Source of the DNA: a bacterium
Lineage (GTDB): Bacteria; Armatimonadota; UBA5829
Direction of reading: 5' to 3'
Length of the DNA stretch: 64,000 nt
Assembly: GCA_021371935.1 (NCBI GenBank)
Contig: JAJFVF010000022.1
Location: 1-64,000, forward strand
Under the pieces are notes generated by a model. That model made no database searches. It saw only the letters and a program-made list of their open reading frames with translations, and had not been told where the DNA came from. Shown here one piece after another: positions 45,417-54,710 of this stretch. Made by a program: the position numbers and the translations under genes. Every line of letters starts with the position of its first letter. The first letter of the stretch is position 1.

Positions 45417-46543
45417 TATGAATCGCCCGCCATGCTGATCACCGGATCACATCCGTTCCATATGCTCTCACTCATCAATCGAGCAAAACGCTTGGTCTCA
45501 TCGGGAATTCCCTTTGACTTCCGAGTAAAAATGACTCTCACGCCTTGAGTTTGGGCAATTCTTGAAACAGCGATCTTTACATCCTGCCTGATGCGACTTT
45601 TAAGGCTGGTATTCTCTTCGCGCCAGTCTGCAATATCGATCCGGCCGGAACCGGCAAATGCTGCGCTTGACTCCACTGCAAATGCCCTACTCGGATTAGA
45701 CAGTAATGCAGTTGAAGTGTCGCCGAAATCATAAAGCGAGAGCAACTCGCGCAAAATTTCATTTCGTGACGCCGCGCCCTTGTTACTGATCTTCCTCTTT
45801 TCACCACTCTCAATAATAGACAGAGATGCATCCGTCCGAGTAATGGCATTCGACCACAAACTATCCGTCAGAGCCTTGGCCTGATCCAACACCTTATCTG
45901 TCTCCAGCGAGCACTGCTCATTGACCCGGGCAAGCCCATTTTCAGCCGCCGCGATTTTTAAATCGTTCAACTTATCATCAATGCCCGGCTGGCCCGATCT
46001 CAACTGCAAAGTTTTAACATTCAGCTCTGCATTTATTTTATCGGCGCAGTACTTGCGAGCTATCAGCTCAACCTGGTCTGCAGCTTTTTCACTGATTTCT
46101 TGTGCCCTCGCAGTCACCTCAGTCTCGTAACTCTTTTTCATCGTCTCGCGCCTCTGGCCTAGACGCAGATCAACTATCTCCAACTGCTGCTTCTCGAGTT
46201 TCAACATCGCGTCATCGGCAAGACGAATAGCCTCTGAAACAAGGCGTTGCCTGATATTCGGGTCCAACTCTGAATATTTGATATCGGTATCAGCATTCTT
46301 GCCATACACTGCTGATCCGCCGACCTTTACCGAATCGGCCAGCGCATCACTCATTACCGACCCGGTCATTGATACAGCCTGCCACGCAGGATGCATCTGC
46401 ACCAGAGTGTCTATGTCGACATAGACAACTTCACGGTCGTTCGCTTGCCTAGGCGCGCTAACGGGCTGACTACCAGATAGAGTCAGCCCGGCAACCGTCG
46501 CAATCAACATCGCGCCCGCCAATGTGTATATTGCAAACTTCAA
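45416..46543 (-). CDS. divergent Skp/OmpH-like periplasmic protein
   Basis: The 375-residue protein has a signal peptide (about residues 5-30), then [19 protein letters not shown], which parallels the IAVVDVEKVYTNAPR start of the OmpH/Skp protein encoded upstream. A long charged, coiled-coil-rich middle (about residues 90-230) and a C-terminal [16 protein letters not shown] segment match the Skp ending in layout. It is about 160 residues longer than a typical Skp. I infer a diverged outer-membrane-protein chaperone, not a confirmed one. The TTG start has GGAG seven bases upstream; the gene lies between ompH and lpxD. Confidence 0.6.
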   Translation of the reverse strand: MKFAIYTLAGAMLIATVAGLTLSGSQPVSAPRQANDREVVYVDIDTLVQMHPAWQAVSMTGSVMSDALADSVKVGGSAVYGKNADTDIKYSELDPNIRQRLVSEAIRLADDAMLKLEKQQLEIVDLRLGQRRETMKKSYETEVTARAQEISEKAADQVELIARKYCADKINAELNVKTLQLRSGQPGIDDKLNDLKIAAAENGLARVNEQCSLETDKVLDQAKALTDSLWSNAITRTDASLSIIESGEKRKISNKGAASRNEILRELLSLYDFGDTSTALLSNPSRAFAVESSAAFAGSGRIDIADWREENTSLKSRIRQDVKIAVSRIAQTQGVRVIFTRKSKGIPDETKRFARLMSESIWNGCDPVISMAGDS

Positions 46544-46563
46544 GAACAGTCTCCGATAAAAAC

Positions 46564-47208
46564 CTACTGCATCTTGCGGTCGAGGTTCTTTATGATATCG
46601 TCGGTAATATCAAGTCCGCCAAACAAAACAGCGTCCTTTGCAATCACCATCGTGATTCCCTTCTCACCGGCAACCTTATTGATCGCTCCTCTTATATCTG
46701 CATCCGCCTTGCCGAGCAGTTCCTGCTGCTTCGACTTGAGCTGACCGTCATAGTCCTTTGCAAGAGCGTCCAGGGTGTCCTTGGCCTTTTGACGCATATC
46801 CTGCAGCTCTTTGAGCTGAGCCTTCTGCTCATCGGTCGGCTCTTTTGTTGCCTGCAGATTCCGATACTGATCGTCCCTTGTGCGCTCAGTACTCTCGATC
46901 TCCTTGATACGCGCATCCTCGGCAGCTGTCCGATTCGACTTGGTCTTGAGCGTAACGAGTTCCTGAATCTCTGCCTCGTTGAGCATCATGTTCTGGTTGC
47001 GAATATCTACCTTCTTGCTTAAATCCTGCCCGAATGCATTCAATTCCTCACTGTATTGCTTGACACGCGGCGCATTCGTATACACCTTCTCGACATCTAC
47101 AACAGCAATTTTTTGAGCCTGATCGGCAGCAGATGCTGCTGTTGCCATCAGTCCGGCGCTGACGACCATTATCGCCAACACCCACGCCATAGTGCGTGAT
47201 TTTAACAT
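46564..47208 (-). CDS. OmpH/Skp-family periplasmic chaperone
   Basis: The 214-residue protein has a signal peptide ending near ATAASAA, the IAVVDVEKVYTNAPR strand, a long coiled coil (about residues 75-165) rich in Lys, Glu and Gln, and the C-terminal AGEKGITMVIAKDAVLFGGLDITDDI segment. It is slightly longer than E. coli Skp. Skp binds unfolded outer-membrane proteins in the periplasm and delivers them to BamA, which is encoded just upstream. The ATG at 47208 has GAGGTG seven bases upstream, and the gene has its own promoter. An RNA hairpin lies in its leader. Confidence 0.9.
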   Translation of the reverse strand: MLKSRTMAWVLAIMVVSAGLMATAASAADQAQKIAVVDVEKVYTNAPRVKQYSEELNAFGQDLSKKVDIRNQNMMLNEAEIQELVTLKTKSNRTAAEDARIKEIESTERTRDDQYRNLQATKEPTDEQKAQLKELQDMRQKAKDTLDALAKDYDGQLKSKQQELLGKADADIRGAINKVAGEKGITMVIAKDAVLFGGLDITDDIIKNLDRKMQ

Positions 47209-47262
47209 AAGGATGCACCTCACAAACGCATTATGGAGGCTAAGATGCCGCCTCCTGCAAAA

Positions 47263-47291
47263 ATTATATCAAATACGCCACAGCCCAACAA
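47263..47291 (-). promoter_or_regulatory. ompH promoter
   Basis: On the minus strand TTGTTG (47291-47286), a 17-bp spacer and a perfect TATAAT (47268-47263) precede ompH by about 55 bp. The transcribed leader contains a GGAGGC/GCCTCC hairpin. This is probably the start of the long lpx transcript. Confidence 0.7.
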
Positions 47292-47325
47292 GCAAAAGAG
47301 GTTTACGTCCACAACGTGAACCCAC

Positions 47326-47393
47326 TAACCCGGATTATGCGCTTCCCGCAAAATCCGGGGCTCAGACACGCTCCTCGTGAATAATGCAAGCTA
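47326..47393. repeat. palindromic intergenic repeat, copy A
   Basis: The unit opens TAACCCGGATTATG and closes AATAATGCAAGCTA, with CTCCTCGTGAATAATGC in common with copy B at 47522-47581. It contains a hairpin around CCCGGATT and AATCCGGGG. Confidence 0.75.
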
Positions 47394-47461
47394 AGCCCAT
47401 ATGGCATAGACGTAGCAAAACAAACTGTATTGCCGCCGCAACAATAAATTTCATTGCAGAC

Positions 47462-47495
47462 AAAAAAAGGGCCGGATAGATGAACCATCCGACCC
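47462..47495 (-). terminator. bamA terminator
   Basis: On the minus strand GGGTCGGATGG and CTATCCGGCCC form an eleven-position stem with two mismatches around TTCAT, followed by seven T residues. It ends the bamA transcript before ompH. Confidence 0.85.
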
Positions 47496-47521
47496 TGTAC
47501 CATTAGTTTATCGGATCTTGC

Positions 47522-47581
47522 TAACCCGGATTATGTGCTTACCGCATAATTCGGGTCTCTCCTCGTGAATAATGCGGGCTA
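47522..47581. repeat. palindromic intergenic repeat, copy B
   Basis: The unit opens TAACCCGGATTATG and closes AATAATGCGGGCTA, matching copy A at both ends. A clear hairpin (ACCCGGATTATG with CATAATTCGGGT) lies inside. Its last three bases are the bamA stop codon. Confidence 0.75.
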
Positions 47582-49438
47582 AAATGCCTGACCCATACTA
47601 AAGTGCGTCCGCGGGCCATATCTGCCCTCCGCATAGTCAAGCCGCAGGTTGCCTATTGGTGTCGCCACCCTTAAACCAATGCCGACACCAACATTACCTA
47701 CAAATGAATTGCTCTGGGGAAGGTCTTCTGTGTTGAACTCATCCGCTGTCCCCCAAGCATCTCCATAATCCACAAACGCCACACCTGCGATTGACTGAGC
47801 AATCGGCTTGCGATATTCTATACTCGCAAGCAGCATCTTGTCACCCCAGAATTGGTCCTCTCTGTATCCGCGAAGACTCTCACCGCCGCCCACGAAAAAC
47901 TGCTCGAAATAGGGTATGGTGCCGTTGCCGTACCCTGCTCTGAGACGCATCGCCCATGTTGTCCGCTTATCCTGCAGAGAACTTTTTGGGCCCTGCTTAC
48001 TGTAATATCGCCTGATCTCGATGGATGTCTTTTGGTACCCACCGCTGAAATCAAATGGGATCGGCTGCTGGTCGACATCATATGTGCCGGGTTTGCTCTC
48101 ATCTTCGACTAACACGGCATTCGGTTCGTATCGAGTGGCGTCTACCGCACCGACTTCAAATGAAACGGCATCATATCCGCCCGCCGCGGGATCGAGATCA
48201 TAGTCACGAGTGTTGCGCACATAACGAAGTGAACCACTACCGACATTACCATCCTGCACAATGTTGAGAATGCTTGCATCTGTAAGCAGACTAGGATCAG
48301 TCTCGACATTCTCAAACGAACCACCAAGATATAATCTTACCTTTTCATTCATCGGACGGCTTACGGTTACCTCGCCGCCTTTATGGCGCTCATTGTATGC
48401 ATCATCATCACTGCTGAAAATTCCCGAAGAAAATCTGTAAATCAACTTGTTGTATGCGTTTACGTTCAGTGAAGTATGCTTGGTATCTATCCACGGCTCA
48501 TAGAAACCCAACTCGTAACTCGCATTGCCCCCGGTTGCGTTATCAGTGGTGCCCTGCTCCCACATCAAATTTAGACCCTGACCAAGGCCGCGGAAGTTTG
48601 TCTCGGAATACCTCGCCTGGCCGACAAGCCTCTGCTTGGACGAATAACCAACACCAACCGACATCTGGCCGGTCTTTTTCTCCACAACAGGAAGAACAAC
48701 TTTGACATAACCAATTTCGCTGCCCTGATTGATCTGTGGCGTCTTGATGTCCTCAAGAATGTCCAGGCTGCCTATTTTCATCATGTCCTTCTGGAGAGTC
48801 TTCCAATTGAATATCGTTCCGGGTTTGGTACTCATCTCTCGCAGAAATACCATCTCTTTGGTCTTTTTGTTATCTACGATCTCGACACTCTCGACCCGGT
48901 GCACTACTATCGGCACGGTCAAAACGCCTGTCTGAGAATCAACACCACCATCCTCGGCGACATAAGCAATGTAGCCCTGCTCGCCATAGAAATTTTGAAT
49001 TGATTCGATATCCTGATATAAGACGGCTGTGTTGAGGATATGGCCCGGCTTTGTCTTCATTAATTCCAGAATCTGCTGGGCTGTCATTGGTTCACTGTTG
49101 ACGATCTTGATGTCACATATCTTTGGGTTCTCAGTCACTTCAAAGGTGACCTTTACACCCTCGGCGACATCCTCGGTGTGAACCGTTACCGCACTGAAAT
49201 ATCCCAGAGCTATGATTGCGGCCTTATCCTTATCGATAGTCTGCTCGTCATAGTCTGCGTCCACCTTAAGCAAGATGGCATTCAATATGGTGTCGGTGTT
49301 GATGTTGTCGTTGCCCGTCACGGCAATCTCAGTTACTTTTTTTGTTTCCTGCGCCATAAGCACTGCCGGCACAGCCAACACACTCAAGACCAAAGCTGTA
49401 AATATGGCATCTCTTAAAAAAACATATGCCCGATTCAT
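47579..49438 (-). CDS. bamA: outer-membrane protein assembly factor BamA
   Basis: The 619-residue protein has a signal peptide ending at VLMAQ, about three POTRA domains (residues about 32-270, starting VTEIAVTGN, KICDIKIVN and VESVEIVDN) and a C-terminal Omp85 barrel. The GGGESLRGYREDQF motif and the aromatic C-terminal residue of the beta-signal are present. BamA folds and inserts barrel proteins into the outer membrane. Three POTRA units rather than the five of E. coli account for its smaller size. GGAGG lies nine bases before the ATG; a promoter and a terminator frame it as a single-gene transcript. Confidence 0.93.
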   Translation of the reverse strand: MNRAYVFLRDAIFTALVLSVLAVPAVLMAQETKKVTEIAVTGNDNINTDTILNAILLKVDADYDEQTIDKDKAAIIALGYFSAVTVHTEDVAEGVKVTFEVTENPKICDIKIVNSEPMTAQQILELMKTKPGHILNTAVLYQDIESIQNFYGEQGYIAYVAEDGGVDSQTGVLTVPIVVHRVESVEIVDNKKTKEMVFLREMSTKPGTIFNWKTLQKDMMKIGSLDILEDIKTPQINQGSEIGYVKVVLPVVEKKTGQMSVGVGYSSKQRLVGQARYSETNFRGLGQGLNLMWEQGTTDNATGGNASYELGFYEPWIDTKHTSLNVNAYNKLIYRFSSGIFSSDDDAYNERHKGGEVTVSRPMNEKVRLYLGGSFENVETDPSLLTDASILNIVQDGNVGSGSLRYVRNTRDYDLDPAAGGYDAVSFEVGAVDATRYEPNAVLVEDESKPGTYDVDQQPIPFDFSGGYQKTSIEIRRYYSKQGPKSSLQDKRTTWAMRLRAGYGNGTIPYFEQFFVGGGESLRGYREDQFWGDKMLLASIEYRKPIAQSIAGVAFVDYGDAWGTADEFNTEDLPQSNSFVGNVGVGIGLRVATPIGNLRLDYAEGRYGPRTHFSMGQAF

Positions 49439-49484
49439 CAGATAATTCCTCCACGTCCGTTCCCTCGACAGCATACTCGCCGAG

Positions 49485-49514
49485 ATTATATTATATGACC
49501 CAATTCTTGTTCAA
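49485..49514 (-). promoter_or_regulatory. bamA promoter
   Basis: On the minus strand TTGAAC (49514-49509), an 18-bp spacer and TATAAT (49490-49485) precede bamA by about 50 bp. Confidence 0.7.
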
Positions 49515-49544
49515 GCAAACGAAATGTCTAACTCAAAGCAGTTT

Positions 49545-49587
49545 GTGCCCTCACCCCAGTCCTCTCCCCCGGAAGAGAGCGGCTGAC
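49545..49587. repeat. dispersed repeat, CCCTCACCC family
   Basis: GTGCCCTCACCCCAG and TCCTCTCCCCC followed by GGAAGAGAGCGGCTGAC recur with changes at 63322-63364, in the same orientation. CTCTCCC and GGAAGAG can pair in part. Confidence 0.55.
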
Positions 49588-49607
49588 CGACACCAAACAA
49601 TCATCAC

Positions 49608-50120
49608 CTATTCCAGATATTGCTCAAGTTTTTTGCGGAGCATGCTTCGCGCCCTGGCAAGACGCGTCCTTACTACATCAACCGACAAGTCCACAGTTTG
49701 TGCAATCTCTTGATAGCTCAAACCATGCAACTCGCGAAGGACCGTCACTATTCTATAGTCGGGGGGAAGCTGGCTTATTGCCTGGATTATGCGTTCTTTT
49801 AGCTCTTTTCTTTCAAAGGCTGCCTCGGGACTATATGTTGTATCAGACTCGCCAAGTGCATCCAATGGTAATTCTTCATCAAGCGTAAAACTCTCCTTAT
49901 GCCTGGCACGCTCCTTGAACTTGTTTTTGCATTTGTTTACAGCTATCCTGTATAGCCAGGTGTATTCAGACGACTCGGCTTTGAACTTGGAATAGGACTT
50001 GTACGCGGAGACGAATGTCTCCTGCGTAAGGTCGGCTGCCTCATCTGCATCACCAATGAGCCGAAATATAAGGTTATATATTGGCTTCTCGTAAGCATCG
50101 AGCAACTCGCCAAAGTCCAT
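49608..50120 (-). CDS. ECF-type RNA polymerase sigma factor
   Basis: The 170-residue protein has region 2 (residues about 10-75, with DEAADLTQETFVSAYKS and WLYRIAVNKCKN) and region 4 (about 105-165, with LPPDYRIVTVLRELHGLSYQEIAQ and VRTRLARARSMLRKKL), the layout of SigE/RpoE-like ECF factors. It would direct polymerase to envelope-stress or similar promoters. It is encoded six bases after tamB, on the same strand. No anti-sigma factor follows; the next gene downstream is bamA with its own promoter. Confidence 0.92.
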   Translation of the reverse strand: MDFGELLDAYEKPIYNLIFRLIGDADEAADLTQETFVSAYKSYSKFKAESSEYTWLYRIAVNKCKNKFKERARHKESFTLDEELPLDALGESDTTYSPEAAFERKELKERIIQAISQLPPDYRIVTVLRELHGLSYQEIAQTVDLSVDVVRTRLARARSMLRKKLEQYLE

Positions 50121-50126
50121 ATCTGC

Positions 50127-53100
50127 CTACCAAAACGCCCTTGTATATTGAATCTGGAATGAACCGTTCTGCTGATCATCGACAAAGACCGAAGCCTGAT
50201 AATTGGGATTCATCCTGTAGCTTAAGCCCAGTAGATATGCCACGTCATTCGGACTCGTAAAATCAGACGTTAGATAACCATAATATGAAATGTATATATT
50301 GCCGATTAGCTTCCTGGACACATACAGAGCCAGAGGCTGGCCAAGAGAATACTCCAGCGAAAACTGCTCGAAGCCCAGTTGCTCCACAAACAGAGTCTCC
50401 ACCGGAGCAAAAATTGTGCTCGTGCCAACGGCTGTTAAAATATTGCCCAGCTCATTTTGCAGACCGCTTTCACCAGTGGCAAAGATACCTGAAACATGCC
50501 CTAGAGCTGCCAGCATCTGTTCCTTGTTCAAACCAGATGGATCGGACGAAAGCTCGATATCCAGATTCGATACCGTGCCGCTGACCGCTACGGTTATCTC
50601 ATATCTCTGACGCTTGCCGAAAGAATCCATTGCAGTAACGTTAGTCGTCGCATTCAAATTGACCCGCACCACCGGCTCCTCGGGAGGTGCATAGCGCACA
50701 TATAGAGTGCCGTCAGGCTCAACAGTCAAACGCGAAACAGCCAAACGAAGAGTGCCCTCTTCAATCCTGATGGGATCAAACACGACAACAGGACTTGCAA
50801 GGCTGCCATTGATGAGGCCGTCACCGGTTATCGTAAGCGTCATGTTCGGCGGCGCAAGCACTACCTTGTCTCCAATCTTGACTGCCACATTGAATGTCGG
50901 ATTAATCGGTGGAGTCTTGATAGGCTTGCTCTCTGGAACGTTCGGCGCAACAAACGAAATATGAGAATCATGTATGTTTATGCCGCCTGCCACAGTGCCC
51001 ACGTTCGCATTCGTGACCATCGGCGCACTGACATCCCCGGTCACTGATATACCGGCATCGAATTGAAGTGAGATGTCTTCTTGCATACCCAGAGCATTCT
51101 TCTCGGCAACAGAGAAATCACTTGCCGCAATTTGCAGATTGGTCTCGGCTTTTCCGTCCGCGCTCATCTCTATGTAGCCGCCTGGGACTATGCTGAGCGT
51201 GCCGCCCAAACTCGACGCAACCGAAAACTGATCCACCGTTATCCTGTTGCCGTCAAATACCATGTTTATGTTGATGTTGTTGAACTGGTTCGAGAAATTC
51301 TTAAGCGCGATGGCACCGTCTGTGATAGCCAGAGAACCATTCAAGACAGGCGCAGCAGGCGTACCGCTTATATTTAGCGAGGCCTCAATCGAACCAGCGG
51401 TAGCGCTCGGCTCTATCGCAGTTGTGAATGAAGACAACATCGATAAGTTCTGCTTGTTTAGTCGTGCAGTGACCTCCATCGGTTTGTTTGTCGGGATAGT
51501 CAGAGTCGACCAATCCCACGGCAGATAACCGTGAGCTATGACCTGATGATTGCCGGATGCTAATATGACATCGGCAGACTCAATCTTGTCGGATGTAATC
51601 TCAATGCGGCTTGTGCGCAAATTATCGAATGTCAGACCATTGAAACTTGGCTGCTTAACTTCCACGGAAGCAGTAACACTTGGCGACGATATGTCTCCGC
51701 TGATCTCAAAATAGGCAGCCATCATACCGCCCGGTGTATTTGCTCCCAGCAATGGGCTCAGACGTGAGAGATCGAAGTTGGCGGCGGATGCATCGAGTTG
51801 TATTTGTCTGTTTGCAAGCTCGTAGCTGCCAGTGGCCGTCAGGCTCGTTGACCCCGACATAGCTTTAAATTGACTCAGATTCACAGCGCCGCCTGACAAG
51901 CTCGCATCTAGAACAACCGTATCGATGCGTGTGATATCGACACCAATATCCGATCCTGCAAGATGGATCGCACCTTCGGGGCTTGTCATGCAGCCGCTTA
52001 CTGAAAATGTGCCATTGATAAGGCCACTCGTTAACTTCGGCAGACGCGTAAGCGACTCTCGCAGCCGAGCACCTCCCTCGGTTCGCAAGTATGGCGATGA
52101 ACGAAATATATTCCACATCTCAGGAACACTCACATTTTCAATTGTCCCGCCTGCCGACGTCAGACAGTTTGTCTTAAGATTATATCTATTTGCTTGAATC
52201 AAAACTGATTGATTGCCCTTCTTTATCAGTGCCGAGGCCGTCTTGATAAGACCGTCTGAATACTCGGCCTTTGCCTGCGCAACGTCGAACTTGGAATAGT
52301 TTATGATTAGGTTTTCGATGGCCGCATCAAGCGAAATCTTCGGATTTGCGGTAGTCCCGGTAACTGAACCGCCTGCATGTGCAGTTCCGCCAATAACGAC
52401 ATACTGGCCGATCACGTTATGAAGCCTGGCTAGATCAAAATCGGAAATGTCATATGTCATATCCACATCGCCGGTATCCAACATGACCGAACCGTTCAAG
52501 TTCGCTTTGGCCTCCTGGCTGCTGAGCTTTGCCTCTTTAACCTCAAGCCTGTTGCCGATCAGATTTAGCTGAGCCGATGCCTCGTTTATAGGGTATCCGA
52601 ATGCCGACCCATCCTCCAGCGTAATCTGTGCTGATGCAGAGGCATCCTGCAGAGGTATTTGACCCAGCTTCGGATTGGTCAGGTAAACTCCCGACGCAAC
52701 AAAACTGCCCACCAGAGTGCCGCTGAAATCAATTTTGCGGTCGAGGATTTCCGACAGCTTCTCGATCGTGAGCCTGTCAACCTGACCGGATGTCTTGAAT
52801 GCTATACGGTCGGTTCCCAAACCGCCTGCACTACCGCTGAACCTAAACTCCGCCGGGAACAGCCTGACAATGCCGCTTGTGATCGATGCGGTCTTCAGAT
52901 CGGTCGAAAACTCCAGGCGAGTATAATCCGCTCTGTATTTTCCATACCCCAAATCAAATGCCTCGAAAATGCCCGAGAATGTGGGCGTGTGGAGAGGCCC
53001 CCTGATCGTGCCGGTAAAATATCCCGTGCCTGTGACATCCTTCACACCAAACAATTGACCGACCGTGGCCAGATTTACTGACTCGCCGGTTACCGACAAA

Positions 53101-54710
53101 TTTACCCGCTTGGCAGTTACCGCTCCTTTGGCCGTCACCAATCCTGCCGCTGCCCTGCTCGTCACCTCAAGAGCCGCAACTTCGACACGACCGGAAGCAT
53201 ACGTTATACGCGCGCGCGCTTGCTCAACCGGAATTCCTCGAAACTCGCCCCTCGTCACATTCACATTCGCGCGGATTGTCGGATCGACTAGAGTGCCACT
53301 TATACTGAAACCAACATTTGCAATGCCCTTTGCAGACACTGCGGACGGAAGCGGCAGATCAGCTATGTTTACTCCCGTCGCGCGCCCACTGATAGCAACT
53401 CGCTGGTCGCCGGCGGTCGACAGTGAGCCACTTGCGGCAAAACGCGTGTCTCGCCAGGTGAAGGTCAAGGGTGACACCACAATCGCCCGGTCGGCATATC
53501 TCGCAGAGATTTCGACATCTTTGGCCGTGTAACCCCGAATATTCACACCTGGCACTTTTGCCCTGACTGCAATTATCGGAGAGGATGTCTTGCCGGTAAT
53601 CCTGGCTTTTAGTTGACCGCGTCCGCTTGCATGCAGCTCACGGGCACTGTCCGGCAGTTTGAAAGCACCGACAAGAGTCGCAAAATCAGCATTGTTTGAT
53701 GAAACGGATATATCCAGTCGAGGTTTTGTGAAGCCGCTTATTGTGCCGGTTGCACGCACATCTGAGCCTGATAGTCTGCCGGTCACACTCATGATCGCAC
53801 TTTGCCCACGCAGCACAACAATACCGTTGATACCTGTCACCGGCTTGGTCATCATCGACAGCCGGGCACTGGCATCGGAAATACGCGCCACACCTGACAG
53901 GGACATTTTCGTCTTACCGGCAGATTTGGCTAGACGAATGCCCGCAATTACGTTCATTACACCGCCGCGCACGTCAATGCTCTTGGTCAGCCCGATATAC
54001 CTGCTTAAATAGGCCGCATTTACACCACGTGCGCTGACGTCCAGATTGATTTTCTTGGCACGAGTATCATATGTGCCGATAACCTCCGCCGACTGGAATC
54101 TGCCGCCCGGACCTCTAGCTTTCCCATGAAATTTATAGACGGGATAACTCGCCGCGCTCAGTGAACCGTTCATATCATATATGCGGTTCATTGCAGGCAG
54201 CGGTCTTGTCTTGGCGAGGTAGTCCCTGAATGTGAGGTTGCCGCCCCGGACGCTTACTACGCCCTTGAACGGTCTGGCAGGCCGGCCGGGCGGCTGCTTC
54301 AAAAGGTCCTGGATATTAAGAGTGCCGTCGCGCCGCCTGACTAGATTGACATTCGGCTCAACGACAAGAATGCTCTTGATACTCTGCGCTCCCATACCAG
54401 ACAGCATCGCCTTGACATCGTATTTGATTCTGATCTGTTTGACTCTGACTATATAACCATCTGTAAGTCTTTTGCCGGAAGCTATTGCAACATCGTCCAA
54501 AACTACCGTGCCGAATGGAGTAACTCTGGCACTGCTGATTTTAACCTCGCGATCCAGCCGACTTTCGAGTTCATCGACTATTATGATCGAGGCATTGCTT
54601 ATCGTTCTGCGATATTGGCCGACTACATATGCGACGCTTGCAAATAACATGACCAATACCGGCAACCAAGCGATTGTTGTTACAATTAGCTTTTGGCGGC
54701 GATTTGTCAT
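50127..54710 (-). CDS. tamB: TamB-like translocation and assembly protein (DUF490)
   Basis: The 1527-residue protein has one N-terminal membrane helix (about residues 8-30), a very long stretch of beta-strand repeats with frequent GTISG- or GSLSI-like units, and a C-terminal TamB/DUF490 domain with GSFQIQYTRAFW at the end. TamB-type proteins span the periplasm as hydrophobic grooves for lipid transport or outer-membrane protein assembly. The ATG at 54710 overlaps the lipB stop by four bases; a GTG four codons upstream is possible. It lies in a lipB-tamB-sigma operon. No tamA is adjacent; BamA lies in the same region. Confidence 0.9.
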   Translation of the reverse strand: MTNRRQKLIVTTIAWLPVLVMLFASVAYVVGQYRRTISNASIIIVDELESRLDREVKISSARVTPFGTVVLDDVAIASGKRLTDGYIVRVKQIRIKYDVKAMLSGMGAQSIKSILVVEPNVNLVRRRDGTLNIQDLLKQPPGRPARPFKGVVSVRGGNLTFRDYLAKTRPLPAMNRIYDMNGSLSAASYPVYKFHGKARGPGGRFQSAEVIGTYDTRAKKINLDVSARGVNAAYLSRYIGLTKSIDVRGGVMNVIAGIRLAKSAGKTKMSLSGVARISDASARLSMMTKPVTGINGIVVLRGQSAIMSVTGRLSGSDVRATGTISGFTKPRLDISVSSNNADFATLVGAFKLPDSARELHASGRGQLKARITGKTSSPIIAVRAKVPGVNIRGYTAKDVEISARYADRAIVVSPLTFTWRDTRFAASGSLSTAGDQRVAISGRATGVNIADLPLPSAVSAKGIANVGFSISGTLVDPTIRANVNVTRGEFRGIPVEQARARITYASGRVEVAALEVTSRAAAGLVTAKGAVTAKRVNLSVTGESVNLATVGQLFGVKDVTGTGYFTGTIRGPLHTPTFSGIFEAFDLGYGKYRADYTRLEFSTDLKTASITSGIVRLFPAEFRFSGSAGGLGTDRIAFKTSGQVDRLTIEKLSEILDRKIDFSGTLVGSFVASGVYLTNPKLGQIPLQDASASAQITLEDGSAFGYPINEASAQLNLIGNRLEVKEAKLSSQEAKANLNGSVMLDTGDVDMTYDISDFDLARLHNVIGQYVVIGGTAHAGGSVTGTTANPKISLDAAIENLIINYSKFDVAQAKAEYSDGLIKTASALIKKGNQSVLIQANRYNLKTNCLTSAGGTIENVSVPEMWNIFRSSPYLRTEGGARLRESLTRLPKLTSGLINGTFSVSGCMTSPEGAIHLAGSDIGVDITRIDTVVLDASLSGGAVNLSQFKAMSGSTSLTATGSYELANRQIQLDASAANFDLSRLSPLLGANTPGGMMAAYFEISGDISSPSVTASVEVKQPSFNGLTFDNLRTSRIEITSDKIESADVILASGNHQVIAHGYLPWDWSTLTIPTNKPMEVTARLNKQNLSMLSSFTTAIEPSATAGSIEASLNISGTPAAPVLNGSLAITDGAIALKNFSNQFNNININMVFDGNRITVDQFSVASSLGGTLSIVPGGYIEMSADGKAETNLQIAASDFSVAEKNALGMQEDISLQFDAGISVTGDVSAPMVTNANVGTVAGGINIHDSHISFVAPNVPESKPIKTPPINPTFNVAVKIGDKVVLAPPNMTLTITGDGLINGSLASPVVVFDPIRIEEGTLRLAVSRLTVEPDGTLYVRYAPPEEPVVRVNLNATTNVTAMDSFGKRQRYEITVAVSGTVSNLDIELSSDPSGLNKEQMLAALGHVSGIFATGESGLQNELGNILTAVGTSTIFAPVETLFVEQLGFEQFSLEYSLGQPLALYVSRKLIGNIYISYYGYLTSDFTSPNDVAYLLGLSYRMNPNYQASVFVDDQQNGSFQIQYTRAFW

